Part shown: positions 11,880 through 27,000 of the stretch, piece by piece
Numbering within the stretch: the stretch's first letter is position 1
Layout: each line of letters starts with the position of its first letter
Source: Viscum album
Taxonomy: Eukaryota; Streptophyta; Magnoliopsida; Santalales; Viscaceae
Direction of reading: 5' to 3'
Assembly (NCBI GenBank): GCA_963277665.1
Contig: OY728125.1
Coordinates: 1,718,346,889-1,718,410,888, forward strand
Length of the DNA: 64,000 nucleotides
The notes under the pieces: model-generated
Databases searched by the model: none
The model's input: only the letters and a program-made list of their open reading frames with translations
Told to the model about the DNA's origin: nothing
Made by a program: the position numbers and the translations under genes

Positions 11880-14240
11880 TTTTAAAAGAATAAAATTGGG
11901 TTCAATATAATTTATTAAATTAAATATATGTCTTATATGATAATTGAACTACCAATAACTTTATGATATGCATTTTTAAGTAAATTTGATCTCTTCAATC
12001 ACTTATGGAACAAGAAAATCTAAGTCTAAATGAACTGCAATACAATATATCATTATAAAATATCCAATATATGGGAGGTTAGGATTATTACTATATAAAT
12101 TATGAAATGTATGGATTTTTATTAATTAGAAATAAAATAAGAATCATTTGAATTAAAATAATTGTTTTCAAAAAGAACTATATTTCTCTAAAAATAAGAT
12201 TAACCAAAATGTTTATACATAATACAAAATTACATTTACCCATTATAAGATTTTTTAGGAAAAAATTAGATTCTTTTTATAGAATTTATAAAAATTTAGC
12301 ATTGTCTAATTTCTATAAAATGATTAATTTTTTTGGTGAAGACAAAAAAATACATATTTTTTTTACAAATTGCCTTTCTATTTAAATTATTTTCAAATTT
12401 TAATTTTTTTTTAATTAGATTTAATGTAAAATTATAAAAATTTAATATTTATAATTTAAATTTATTCTAGTGGAATCAATTAAATATAAAGTTTGGATAT
12501 TAAAACTATCTACACTAATGAGAATTTACTTTATGGAAAATCGATTTTTTATCATATCTACAGTTATAATTTTATATTGGATTTATCCATGTTTAATAAA
12601 TGAATTTAAAAAATGGATTAGATGTTTTTATTTATAATATATTCCATTTTTTTTAATATATTTACTTTAATTTTTTTCCATTGTGAATAGTAAAAGAAGT
12701 AGAAAAATTAACTTTTGTCGTTAAGGTAATAACTGAATTGTTGTGGGTTAGAGTAAATTAATAATGATTAAAAAACCTAAAAACATATGAAATACATAAT
12801 ATATGGAAAATTTTCTACCTTTTAACTTTTAATGGTTGGCATTTACAATTTTTTTATGCTTGTGTAATGAAAAAAACATTGGTGTAACTCATTATTTAGA
12901 AAATTCTCAATCCGTTATCTCCCCTAATTATAACGCACACCCCTATCATTTCCTATTATAAATTACAAAGACATTTATTTTAGTTATTTCAGAACAAATT
13001 AACATTATTAATCCCACTAAAACAACCATGTTCCCATCGTTAAATCAAAATTTAATTGTTGATAATGTTTGCTGTAAATCAAAAGAGGTCATCCGATGAA
13101 GAGTAAATATTTGTAAATAACTATTTTAATATGATTTCATAGCACAAACCCGTAAATTATTATACAATCAATAATGTATAATAAAAATCTTATATAAAAT
13201 ATAATTATCTTTTAGTATGTTAATTTTATATCCCTTTTCAATATCATCCTATATTAAATGGGAAAAAAATCACTGATCATGTATATGGCGGACCACCGAA
13301 TAACAAACTGATGTTACTCGTTTTCAGTCAAAAAACGTAATGATTATATATAATGATAGAATGAATTCATATATATAATCATTATTATTTTATTATAATT
13401 ATTTAATTATAATATCACATATTTGATCTTATATTCCAATCAGTTTAAATTGGGATTTTTTCACTCGTGTTCACGGAAGATGGCCTCCTCACATATTGAT
13501 GTGATTTGTTTTTCACATAAACTTTACATGGAATGTAGTAAGGATAAATATAATAAATATATTTTATATATATGGAATGATATTAATTTTATATAACATA
13601 TATATTACATAATTCTTTACCCATTCCATTGTTAATGAATGGATAACATCTCTTGTGCGTACATGTTCCCTACCATCTCCACAAAACGAGGTGAACTGTT
13701 ATCAGTATTTAAATTTCAATTGTGATTATAAAATAGTATCTAATAAATAAATACTACATTTATAAAATTATTTTTACAATGGATATGATTAAACTATATA
13801 ATATTATAAAAAATTGGAACTTTTAAATTTAAAATTAAAATACAAATCATGTCAATTATCACTGGAAAAAGTACTAATAATATATGATTATTAATAAATG
13901 ATTGATAAAATGTTAAAATAGAATTATTTATATGATTTTATAAATTTATAAATGATTTTTAATAAAATTAATAACATTCTTAGAAGCATTATATATAATT
14001 TTAAGGCATGATCAAGCAAAAGGATGTGTCAGGTAGGGTACTTCATCTCACTTTCCCTCATTTGGGGCATATTGTAATATTTGGAACAATATTTCATTTA
14101 TATGGTGTGTATACTACCTATTATACATGACATATCATGATTAATTAATAATTGATAGTGTTTTTTTAATTTGAATTATTTAGACCAATGGGGTTTTACT
14201 TGAGAATTATAATTTGGAAAATAATTTCATAACTCAATTT
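11880..14240 (+). repeat. Family P LTR-like repeat, copy 2
   Basis: This aligns by eye with 18600-20970 over about 2.35 kb in the same orientation. Shared anchors include a CTTATGGAA block (near 11998 and 18718), a GAATAGT-containing block followed by GTTAAGGTAA (near 12690-12727 and 19410-19447), a TAATGGTTG block, a TATA-like box followed by a pyrimidine-rich leader, TGTGATTTGTTTTTCAC (13500 and 20223), and a CAA(G/C)CAAAAGGA block (14011 and 20731). The layout resembles a long retrotransposon LTR with a central promoter. Ends are approximate; TG/CA termini were not located. Confidence 0.55.
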
Positions 14241-17200
14241 CATTTTATATATTTTTATTACTTCTTAAATTATATCGACAAAATAATTTTACATGGTTAA
14301 ATAAATTTAAATATATTTGTATTTATTTACATTTTTAATTTTGAATTACACTTCAAATACATAATATATTTATATAGAATTATCTATTAAATGTTATTGC
14401 CTTTTTTCGGGATCATATCATAATTTCATTTAAATCGGGATTTTTATACAAGAATTATCACTGAAGAAAATTACATGATACTTTTATGATAAATATTTTT
14501 TATTTAATTTTAATCTTGGTATTAAATATGTTTTCAACTAATAGTAACATATTAATCTCTTTTTTACTTAAAATGGTTGAGAATTTGTTTTAATAAAATA
14601 TGACAATTTCAGTTTTTAGTCAAAAATAAACGTTCTTCGAAAAACATATTTTATTAAAAAAACTATCCTTTTAAACATTCTAAAAATTCATTATTGAAGA
14701 AATTTTTTATAATGTTTGAATTTTTTGATATTTTTTGAAAGGAATATTATTTTCATTTCCCTACATGGACGTTTTTAGTTTTTCTATAAGTGTTAAAAGA
14801 TAGTTGTTATAACATGTTTTGAATGTAATAAAATTCTCAAAATCATGACCACAAAATGCTTTAAAGAATACCTTTTATGAATAAAAATAAATTATCAATG
14901 GGAATGATTTACAAAAAATTCTGAATGTTTTAGAAAAACCAATTAAAAATGTCATTTTCCCCGAGAATATTTTTAACAATTTTTTTATGGTGTTTCAATT
15001 CATATAAAAAATAAAAAATATATTATAATTATGATCCATAGGGGATATTATTAAATTGGTATATTTTTTAATTATCTAGAAGGATTACATTCTTTTTGAC
15101 TGGGGAATGTATTGATATACTCTATCTTAATTATTGGTTGTAATCTTTAACTTACCTCTTAAATTTTACATTATTATTAAAATTAGACATTATATTTACC
15201 CAAAATATCTATATTCACTATCATATATATAATTTATATTTAAATCTTATACCATTTTATAAATGAAATTATACATTTAATTTTATATGATTAGCTGGGG
15301 AAACAATTTTAATTATTGTTTCATACTCTATACAGAATTGTTTTTGATAAGGCATGTTTGTTAAATGTTATGACCAATTAATCGACATATGAGGAACTTT
15401 ATGGACTCACATTTGATGGTGGGGAATAGTTATAGTAATCCAATTGATATGTAAACATGTCTAATGAGATTATTCAACTTGATATCCTTATCAATATTTT
15501 TTTTCTGTAGTCCAACAACTTATAAGTAATTAACTATAATTAAATATCCTTGACAGTTGGGGTATCAGGATGCATGATATAATGGAATAAAATAATTAAG
15601 AATTTTATTTATTAAGAAATTATTTATAATTATCCATGAAATGTTTTTCAATTATACTATCTATGGATGATTTTTCATTCTCCATCTATCGATTATGGTG
15701 AATGTGTTTTTAGTTATTTACCTTTTTTTATTGATTAAGCATTATATAATCGTGATTGTGATGTTATTGTTAAGTGACTCATGTTTTAATAAATTTACCA
15801 TTATATATTTAATAAACCATATATGATCATAATAATTGTACATGTGAATAAATAAAATGTGTTTTTAGATATAACATAACCATATTGATTATTCCTTGTT
15901 TATTATTATTCACATACCCATCATATCTTCTTCATTTCATAACTCATAGTAAGGAATTGATATCCGTTAAATATTTTTCCATTCCTTGGAATTCAAGAAG
16001 TTTATTATGAGAAATATGCATGGATATTCTAGATTGAATAATGATACTAAAAAAAATCATGTCAATTTTTTTTATTCTAATGTACTATGTGAATCATGTT
16101 TTTATCAAGTTTATTAAGACTACAAAACTATTTGGTCATTTGGGGTGTGACTCCTTATATTTTAAACTAATGTAATATAGAAGACACCAGCTCTAGCTTA
16201 ATGGGGTGAAGATCATTACCGTTCGTATTTGAGAAACTGTATTAGAAACCTTGGGGAGAATATTTAGCAGAACATAGGTTATGAAACATAATCATATTAT
16301 AGAAAGTAAGGACATGTATTGAATAAAATATTAATGTTTGTTAAGGAATATATTTATTGGGTTTTATAGAAATTCACCCCTCTCAAGATACTATATGTAG
16401 ACATAGTTCTACAGTAGATGTTCGTAGTGGTAATATTAATGAAATCAAAATGTTTGGATCCACTCGAGCATCACCCGGTACTCAACAATGAGTTTTACTT
16501 CCCACATGGTTTCACACTCCTAGATGATTATCACCAAGAAATTCACATTTAATTTTAAAGAAATTATAATGGATGTGAATTTAAATCATATTGAATTCAG
16601 TTGGTAAAATAAAGTGGTCCCTATATTAAAAAAATGATTCATTATTTAGACATCATAGAAATTATTATATGTTTTTTCCGCAATGATTTTTTTCTCACAC
16701 TATGATCTTTTGTTAGAGTCAATGACTGGAACCTAATGGAATCTTGTTAACATTGATCATGAAGAAAAATTTGTTGACATTGTTAGAATGAATGGGATGT
16801 TTACTATAGTGAAATATATCATTATTATTCTTAATTAGTTACCCATAAATATGATTAATAACCTATAATTTAATCTCCCCTTAGACTCACCAAAGAAACG
16901 ATGTGTGTAGTTTTCTATATGCTCAAATGATTTATATTATTGAGGAATGACGTGTGTATTTACATTATGATAGAAATTTGGGAAGAGGCACGCAGTAAAT
17001 TATAACAAGTGAATGAAAAATTGTTTTATGTGTAGAAAAGATGTCTATAAAGTAAGTAATTGATAATAAAAAAAATGAATAGTGTGATGGTAGGAAATAT
17101 ATTTCATCATACGAATCCATTTATATTTCATTTTCATAAATGTATGGAACCTATGAATTATCTGAATAAATACCATTTTATAATGCTTATCTACTAGAGT

Positions 17201-18599
17201 AATTATGGAAATATATTGATATAAAACACATAAATTATTTATGTATTGGTATTCAAGAAATAAAATGTTGATGTATTTTTACAAGTGTTAATTGTTTTAT
17301 AAGAATAATGAATCATTTAAGGATAATGTTAATTTTTAGAAGCAAATATTTATTCATTAACATAAGAGTTATTCATAACGTCATGTGTCTTATTGACTAA
17401 TATTAATCATAAGGTAAAATTATTAGGAAAACGCTCTTAGGTTTCATGTAGTGGGAGTATACCAACTGAAAGGATATTTCTGGAAAACAATGATGGAAAT
17501 ACAACCAATTGTTTTGTTATATATTTTAATAATAAAATTATTTAAGTAAAAATATACTTACATTAATGGTAATACATTTGATGATTTTGGTAAATTTTAT
17601 GGGTTATATTATCATTGACATTATATTGATTTTTGGTTATCTCAATTTGGTAATGTTAAAGGTATTATTATAATATGGTTTTAGAATAAGGTGAACATGT
17701 ATATCAGGGGATAACTGATTACATCCAGCAAATGTCAGTGGTCTGAACAAATGGTGGAATGGTGATAAGGGTTTAGAACATACCGATAACCTATATGATG
17801 TTATGGTAATATGTCATTTTATTAAAATAAAATATTTTATGAATAAATATTATTGATGAACCATTTTTCATAATGTATAAATTTAGTGATTATTTTAATA
17901 AATTTGATCACTTATTCAAACCATATTGGTTTTTGAAAAGAATTATAAATATGGATAAAGTATTGTCACTCTTTGAAGGATCATATTATTTTATTAAAGA
18001 TAAATTTAGTGATTTTTGGAATAAAAAATTCATTATTGGTTAATAATTTCACTGATTAAGAGATGAAGTTCAATTTGATTTAATATATATCAAAGATATA
18101 TTTTTTTTAAAAAAAATAAAAAACATATTATATATATTTCCACTGATTCTTATAAGAAAATTGAATTCTTGAACATTAAGAAATGAATCTTGAAATAAAA
18201 TTACCCTATTAACTTTATATCTAATTAATCTATGAAATTTTTAATTATTACATGTTTATGGTTGTTAGTTCCTTTACTTTTAATTGTTCATTCCATTTCT
18301 TATGATCATTTCATTATATCACCCTCCATCATTATTTGGGTGGTAATTTTTTAGTGTATGTACATTTTATCACATCCAACCAATAATATCCTAAGTGGAA
18401 ACATAATTATATGTTATTCTTTATGAACATTCTTATCTCTCTTTACAAATTTTTATATGAATTTTAATTATCCCTTTTATGTTGAGGTTTTTCAATGAAA
18501 AATCAAAATTTCAAACCCTCGATTTACATGTGAATATTAAGATTAATAGAATTAAATTTATTGATGTTTGAAAAAATATCACCCAATAAAATTTTTAAG
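14241..18599. other. Possible internal region between family P copies 2 and 3
   Basis: This 4.4 kb segment separates two direct family P repeats, as the internal domain of an LTR element would. No open frame longer than 60 residues is present. I recognise no zinc knuckle, RT, RNase H or integrase motif on either strand and no convincing primer-binding site. It may be a fully decayed or non-coding internal region, or unrelated DNA. Confidence 0.35.
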
Positions 18600-20970
18600 A
18601 TAATAAAATTTTGGCGTGATTGTGTATATGTTGTGATACACTGAGATTATATGATATTGTTACACCATAATTATTTGTGATATATTTATTTTTATATAAT
18701 TACATTCTCATCGATAACTTATGGAATATGCTACCTCAGGTCTAAAGGAACATTAGTGTAACATATTATTGTTTCCATGATAATAAATTGGAATGATTTA
18801 ATAGTAATAAAAAAAATATGAAATTAGTTTTTATTTATTATTTGAATGTGAAATAAATATCATTTGAATGAAATTAATGTTTTCAGAATAATAATATTTT
18901 TCTAAAATGTATTATAGTTATATCTATCACACATAATGTAAAATGTATTTTTACCAATATTAGATAATTTATATGATAAATATATTATTTTGAAAACAAC
19001 ATCTCAATAGTATCATTAAATTAATATTTTTCTTATTTTTGGAATTGTATATTTTTTCGATGGACACTTAAAAATACTGATTTTTCTAAAAAATGATCTT
19101 TTCATTTAAATTTTTTAATAATATGAATAGTATTTTAATTTTTTTATTATAAAATTATATTAATTTTATTATAATAAAATAAATTTATGTTTTTGGAATA
19201 AATTTCATATTGAATTGTTATATTAATATTGTTTACCCATATGAAAATTTTCTCTTTGGAAACAATTTTTTTCATCGCATAAATGGTTATAGTTATAAAT
19301 TAGATTCTACTAAATCTAAATATTTAATATAAAACAATTGATTCAATTTTTTAAATATGAATAATTTATATTATAAAATATGTTTACCTTAATTTTTCAT
19401 CATTATGAATAGTGAATACAGTAAAAATTAATTACCATTGTTAAGGTAAAATAAGACTTATCATGGGGGGATAAACTGAAAAGATTGGGTTTAATATTAA
19501 AAACCTTCCTAACATTGATATTTAGAAAATTTATCTACATTATCACCTATAATGGTTGATAATTACTCATATTTCACCATTTTAATGATAAAAAAATGGT
19601 TTTAAATAATTCATTGTACAATATCATGTGCTTCGTATCCCCTACATATAAAATACCTCCCCCTCTCTTCCACTCCTCACACTTTCAATGACATTTTGGT
19701 TTATCCAAACCCCTCCCAAATTATTTAGTTAAGCCACTCCAAGAATCCTGGATCTATTTTTTGACCATAAATCTATTCTATTAAATCTTTTAGTGAAAAC
19801 CTAAAGTTGATGTCTTCATAATAAGTGACGTTCTGAAATAACAATTTATTATTTATTTTATTTCAACCCTCCTTAAAATCAAATTAACCCATGATATAAT
19901 AATGAAAATATAATTTACCATATAATGATATGTTTTTATGTTAATTTAAATTTATTTTTTCTTTTCTTCCTATTTATAATGGGAAACTAAATTATCGATC
20001 CTGGGTAAGAAAGACTACCACCTCAGAAACAAATGTAACTCATTTTCCATTAATGCATCTCAAAATTTTATATATTTATAGATTTAATGTATATATATAA
20101 TATTTATTATACTATTATACTTATTCAATTATAATATCACTTATATAATCATAAATTCAGAGTTATTTAAATTACGATAATGCCACATAGGTGTAAGATG
20201 TGATATTGCCTCACAAAGTTGTGTGATTTGTTTTTCACTTACTCATTACTTTTAATGTAATAATAATGTATAAAATGAATCTATGTGATATATATTAAAT
20301 GAAGTTGATTTTAAATAATTCTTATGACACATATTACCTAACATTTTCATCCGTTATGGATGTGATAATGGGGAAAGTGGGTACATATGACCTATGATCT
20401 CAATGAAACAATGTTATCCATTCTCATTGATCACATTTAAATAATCATACTAAAATTATTTCAAATGAAAAATCATATTTATTATGTTAATATAATTAGG
20501 GAGATGATGTAACATTTTAATATTTTCATGATCATGAGAATTCACGTTAAAACATGGAAGAGAAAACAAAGCTGTTATCATTAAAAACAACAGTAATAAT
20601 AAAATATTATTAATGATCAGTAGATAAGATTTTATAAAATGATCATAAATGATATTATAAATATTAATATGATCCTATTCTAAATTTCTACATTTTTTAA
20701 AGCCATTATAATGTAGGGTAAAACATGTTCAACCAAAAGGAACTATGAGGTAAGAAACAACATCTCAAATTCCCATCCTTAAAGAATATCTTAATGTTAT
20801 GAACCAAATTTATTTTATATAGTATATGCACAACCCTTATGAAATTTAAAATCATGATTCCTTAAAATTTAATATTATTTATTTTTCAATTTTAGTTATT
20901 TCATCAAATGGTATTTGACATGTAAATTACTAAGTGATAAATAATTTCATAACCTAATTTTTATTCATTA
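18600..20970 (+). repeat. Family P LTR-like repeat, copy 3
   Basis: This is the direct repeat partner of 11880-14240, with the shared anchors in the same order. It has the clearest core promoter of the family: TATAAAATACC at 19647-19657 followed by a C/T-rich leader. Copies 2 and 3 could be the two LTRs of one element with a 4.4 kb middle, but no target duplication or primer-binding site was found. The right end is close to the start of the first family M repeat, so the boundary between them is uncertain. Confidence 0.55.
19647..19657 (+). promoter_or_regulatory. TATA-like core promoter in family P copy 3
   Basis: TATAAAATACC is followed by a pyrimidine-rich leader (CCTCCCCCTCTCTTCC), unusual for this AT-rich surround. 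Equivalent positions in copies 1 (8571-8580) and 2 (about 12955-12965) hold TATAAATAAC and TATAAATTAC. Conservation of the position in three diverged copies supports a former retrotransposon promoter. Confidence 0.45.
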
Positions 20971-21029
20971 GGCAATATTAATTCCCAAACACCTACACAC
21001 CAAAACCCCTAAGTTAGTGGCTAACTTTA

Positions 21030-23481
21030 ATATATTGGAATGATTAAAAGGAATAAAATTATAATGTAATGAATATTTTATCTATTTTGGAAAACTAAAT
21101 TCCATAACTGAATCCCAATTTAAATTTGGGATATAAAATATTTCATAACAAACAGAAAATCTCTCCATTATTGAAACTTAATCCAAGAATTTATATTCAA
21201 ATCAGGGGAAATGAAACAAAAAATTGGACTCCAATTCTCATTAAGGGAATAATGTCGTGGATGAAACAATGAATCAATGAGAATAATACATTTGTAAATA
21301 TATATAACAGAACACTCATTCAACATAATTAATAAACTAAGATTGAAAAAATATGTAGATTTTTTCATATAGAAATTATTCTATATAATAATTTAAGAAA
21401 TTAAGGAAATGAAAAAATATTGATACCTTTTTAATATTTACATGTAACTTTTATCATCATGTACTTTTACAAGATGTTATAAACTATAATTGTTACAAAC
21501 TGATTTGGTTTGGACAACGTTAACTTGACAGTCTAGACCATTCACAAAAAAATATAAAACATACTATTTACAAAGGGGAATGGTTTTTTCAGATAAATTC
21601 CTCATATACGACAAATAATGCATCAAGATGCTTTCATTAACTTACCATTAAACCATTTCATGAATGCCCAATGAATTTCTAATATATTAAATAATTAATT
21701 TAAATTCCTGAACAATGTTCCTGATCAAATATTGATATTGAATAAAGGATATTGATATATTAATATTTCCAAAGTAAATAATTAATTTTTGAAGAAATGT
21801 TCATCTCTTAAGATTCTATAAAATTTAGGAATAAACATATCCATCATAAAATAATATATATATGAAAAAAAAATCATTGAAAAATTGTTATGAGAAAGTT
21901 ATTATTTTGAGAGAAAGTTATCAATCAAAAAATAAAATAAGATAGAAGGATAATTTTTAAAAGTCGGTATTTTACATGTCAAAACCCCTTGGATGTGATA
22001 ATTCAAAGTAAACATTTAAATTTATTGAGTATAAAACCATTCATCTAATAAAATATCAAATGGGGTAGTAGATACACCACACAAAATAATTATGTGATGA
22101 ATAATAAATTTAACTCACAAATGTCAAATGTGAGAAGAAAAAAAATTACGTAAGTATAAATAGAAAGTAATTTAAGAAATATAAGTATATATAAATTTGT
22201 TTTTAAAGAAATAAACATGAATATATATATATATGTACATAACTGTAAACATCAAATTAGAAGTATCCAAACTAAATGATCATGAACATAGAATAAATCA
22301 TATATGTATATATTTTGATTAATATAACTTATATAATATAATATATTTATATATATATTACAACCATAAAAATTATTACATATTTTTAAACTAAATAATA
22401 ATAGAGTTTGAAAAAAATTATTAATTATACATGTATAATATACAGAAACTATAAAATTAGATATATATATATATATACTGAATTTATATCCTAAAAATGT
22501 AATCTTTTCAATTCTAAAAATTACTTTGAATCTGAAAAATATATATATATAAGTTTTTTAAAATTAATAATTCCACTAAATATTAAGATTTTTCTACTAA
22601 GAAAACTATTCTTTATCCTCATAATGAGAATTAATTTTAATTAATTTCACTAATCTTTATACTCCAACAAACTATGTTGAAAATTTTAGATAATAAATAT
22701 TACATTGATTCCATCTATATATATCTATTTTTTGAAAATAAATTCACATAAGTGTAAAAATTAACTTTAAAGCTAATATCACACATGTGGTGAGAATGTA
22801 GGGTTCTAAAGTGAAAATGATCAAACTATCACTATGTTTTATATCTAAATTCTAAATAAAAATGATTCCAATTACCTATATTGGATTAATAGATGTATTT
22901 TTTTTGTATTGTGACTTTAAAAGTATCATAAAATATAATTTTCCAATATTATTTGTTTAAATGAAAATGTGTTCTTTAACTAATATATAGTATTCTTCAC
23001 AATTCATGAAATAATGAAATATCTCATAAAATAACCAAAAAATCACCATAGGATAATAGTGACATTTCTCATTCTTATTATAATTCTATTTTTGAAAATT
23101 ATATTTATAAAATGTTATAAATTTTCGTTTATAATAGATGCGTCATTCAAAGGCTATAAAATTACATACAGAAAAATATAGCTTTTATGCATAATTTATG
23201 TTTTTTCATACCATATGAATAAAAAAATTATTTTATTAATTTCAAAACATTGTATCAAAAAATATATATATTTATTTATATTAAAATTTTACTTATTTAC
23301 AATTTTTAATACTAATTTAATGGTTAGGGTATAATAAAAATGTTAAAACTTAGTCATTCATGTAACAAATGCTAACTCAGTGTTGTGTGTAGTGTAAGAC
23401 TAACATGATGTTTCCCTTAAAGCATGCTAAAAAATAAATTTATTCTAAAATTAATATATTTTAAATTATTAGTGAGAAACT
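21030..23481 (-). repeat. Family M LTR-like repeat D
   Basis: The right 900 bases align with the other family M repeats, for example ACACATGTGGTGAGAA near 22780 against the matching block near 49530. The left part aligns with 35880-36077 plus 47966-49400 (repeat G), including GGGATATAAAAT near 21128 and ACAAACTGATT near 21506. The right end at 23481 is placed by alignment with the better-preserved TGTTACA end of repeat E and is itself decayed. The minus orientation is inferred from repeat E, which has a polypurine tract next to its TGTTACACCCC end and a TATA box further in. The left end is approximate. Confidence 0.5.
22210..22560. repeat. Cluster of (TA)n microsatellites
   Basis: Several short TA/AT dinucleotide runs occur close together (about 22219-22233, 22460-22479 and 22539-22550). 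Such runs are common in this AT-rich region; similar ones lie at 31900-31923 and 49988-50008. They are simple replication-slippage repeats with no other inferred role. Confidence 0.7.
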
Positions 23482-24060
23482 ATAGAGACGCTCCCTTTTC
23501 ATACATTAACCTTTCAAAATAATTTTAGAATGCTAAAAACATTATATAAACAGATGCCTAAAGATCATATTAGTCTACTTCCTTTGGAAACATGGAAACA
23601 TAAACACTAGTTCAAAAGTGAGTTACATCATCTACCACTATTTTCTTTATGATTGTTACCCTTCTTATACATATCATACATATTAAATATCTTTATAACA
23701 TGAGGAAATAATCATTAAATGGGTGATCATAGATTCCCATTATGTGTAAACAATAGGGACGTGTAATAATAAGAATGATTATAAGGGTATGAGAACGTGA
23801 TCATAACTTTGGTAGATCATTCCTTTCATATCAAACTTTTATAAACATAAATCATGGAATAAAACTAGGCAGTTTATAAGATGTGAATCATAAGGAAAAT
23901 TGAAGGAAAACTCTTTTACCGATTTTATAACCATTTAAACATAAAACAAATGAAATAAATTTCATAAAAAGGATTTGTATGAAACCATATATTTATTATA
24001 ATGATCATATAATTCATCTAATGGAAGTATAAACTCCACAAAAACGATGGGTGGTGAATA
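23482..24060 (-). other. Shortened family M internal segment between repeats D and E
   Basis: A short remnant of the polypurine side (23482 to about 23540) is followed directly by sequence matching the internal region of the E-F unit from about 29546 onward (shared ATATTAGTCTA block). It ends in TGGGTGGTGAATAAAG near 24048-24063, also found at 31434-31449 and, in altered form, near 54682. Compared with the 4.3 kb E-F internal region, most of the middle is missing. No protein-like frame is visible. Confidence 0.45.
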
Positions 24061-27000
24061 AAGCATGTATCTCCTGGAAATAAAAGTTGAGGTGAAGTCC
24101 CCTTACAATTTGTATTGACTCTCTTTGTACTCATAAAATATTAATAAATAATAAATTTATGTTAACTATATATGTTTTACAGAATAATATTCTTATTTTT
24201 ATACCATATAAGATTTTATTACTACCATATATTACCCTCTTGTTATCAACCCTACATTAAGGTCTCACTTTGGGTAATATTCATTTTGTTCTACACATGT
24301 GTCTTAATTTTTTTTACCATTTCCCTATAATTATGTCACAATTCCCAAAATATAAAAACTGATATAAAAATCATTTATATTCAGTGTACTTATATTATAA
24401 AAATAAATTTAATATATATTAATTAAATGGAATACATCGTTCATTGAGATAGTTGGCCAAACGCATGCATGAACGTTGTTTCTATATAATATTCATATAT
24501 AAAGAATTAATATAAATGATATATATAAATATATCATTATTCTAGTATTACTCTTATATCATATATATAATAAAATTTTACTAAGTCAATCCTTAATACA
24601 TTCCATGTAGTGTGTGAATTAATCACGTCAATTTAAGTGGGTGGTAGTCCACACTTCCTCAAACAAAATTAACATATTTATAGAATATGTAATGCATAAT
24701 GGTATTTTCAAAATACATATAAAATAATTATAATGAAATTTAAATTATCATATATATCAAATATAATTTTATTTTCCTTATAATTTAAACTATTATAGAC
24801 GGTAAAGGAAAAATGGACAATCACTGTTTTATGAGGCAATAGTTCATCATACACATAAATATTATGTTCATTACCAATTATATAGAAGTGTGTGTATGTG
24901 TAGTTATAAAAATCATTAGATAAATATCCTAATAAAATTAAGATACTATATATGTAATACATTATTGTAATAAAAATTATTTAGGGAGTGGAGAATAGAA
25001 AAAAGGAGCAGGAGGAAGTGTGATACCCCATATTCGGGTAACTCCTTTTTATTGGTAGCAAAGGAATTAAACGTAAACATTTTTTACAAATAGTTTGATT
25101 CACATAGAATAGTACGGTTCTTTGTAAGTGTATTTTGAAGATAATTTCTGAACCAAATTGGTTTGAGAGGTGTGAGGAAGCAGTAAAGTTCTTACCTTTT
25201 TATAGTGGAAGGGGAGAGACACTCCTGTAAATACCAAAAGGTATTCATTAATGGGAGGTAAACCTTACCTAATGTGACTCTAAAACTAAAAATTCATGTC
25301 TTCAAGAGTATTAACGTCTGATAAAATTATCCAACACAAAAAAATGTCTTATTTTTAATTAAAATTTCCCCTTAAATTATATGTTTCACATATTTTATCA
25401 TTTTCGTTTAATTAAAGACACTTCTTTTAAAACCTATGTAGTTTGGCCATTTAAAGCCAATTAAAGTGATATATATTTATTAAATATAGTTCTACATAAT
25501 TATAAATATTATAAACAATTTATAGAATAAAAATTTCTTATGTCTGAGTAATTAATTTTAAAACAATCGCATATGACATGTAAAAACACTACTTCAACCC
25601 GATCCAGACTAAAATTAATTTTACATTTATGTGTCATAATATTAATTATAAAAGATAAATTTTTCCATTAATAGATCATATTTAATAATTATTGAAACTA
25701 AAAAATATGTTGGCCTAATATAGGGTTTTTATTAATTTTAAATCATTTTATGAAAAATAATTTATTGTGAAATAACATTAATGTTAATTTTTACACTATT
25801 TATTTATTATAATTTTAAAAATATGAAACAATTATATGAATTAAAATATAATAAGTTAAAAACTTTAAAACATGTAATATTCCTCAAAATAATAATTATA
25901 GACTAAAATAAAAATCATCTTATTTCAATTTTATGATTTATAGTATCATTTTTTAGTTAATTATTAATTAAATAATCACAACATTGGTGTTTCATAAGAA
26001 TTTTAGGTAACTATATCAGCTCAAAACAATAATGAAAAATTATTATTTTTATGGCAACTATTTTATCATTTAAAATGATATGAATAACCGAAAATTTTAT
26101 TTCTTACATATCTCAATGTTTGATAAGTGATAAATGTAACGAAAGGTCTCTTTCTTTATTATTTCCTTTATTAAACAATTATATAGGGAAATTCTCTTTA
26201 ATAATATCACAATAACCCATAATATTTAAAACAAGAGTGGATATGGTCTAATTATCAAAAACCAATGTCCTTTAAAAAAATTCCCAAGTCATCTGCCTCC
26301 TTAATAAAATGTTTTTGTCCCTTATCAAGCTTAATTTTACATTAATCACTATCATTAATTTCAATCACATTCAGTAATATTTTTGGTCAACAAATATGTT
26401 TAGAGTTTTAAAACTGAAATATAATACAAATTTCAATTTTTTATGTCTCCTTTTCAATAATCAAATCCCAATGGTGGGAAATTTTGGATTAACGGTAATC
26501 CTGCAGAGGTGGCGAGAACCCGAGTTTTTATAGTAAAAAACATTTAAATGTTCATTATGGGTTTATATCTAATTTCAATATAAAAATGATTCCACTGAAC
26601 AATATTTGATCGATATATTTATAGATGATCAATTTGAACATTACAAAAAAAAATTAAAATTAAATTATCAGTTATTTACAATAATTGGTTATTTTTAACT
26701 AAATTACAATATTTGTTACTATTCATCAAAATAGACACTTCTCTGGAAAATCCTAAAAATTCCCCCTATGATAATTTCTACATTATAAATTCAGTTTTTT
26801 TATTATAATTTATGAATGTTTCCAAATTTTGTTTTAAAATAAGTTTTCTGTTTAAATGTGCAAAAAATCTACCCTGCGTTTAACACAAGATGACTCGGTG
26901 TTTCATGTACCGTATGTTAATCTATGTATTTCATGTAGGTAAACATCAATTTGATTTTTCATATAACACATCGAAAACCTCTTTCTATTTTATATATATT

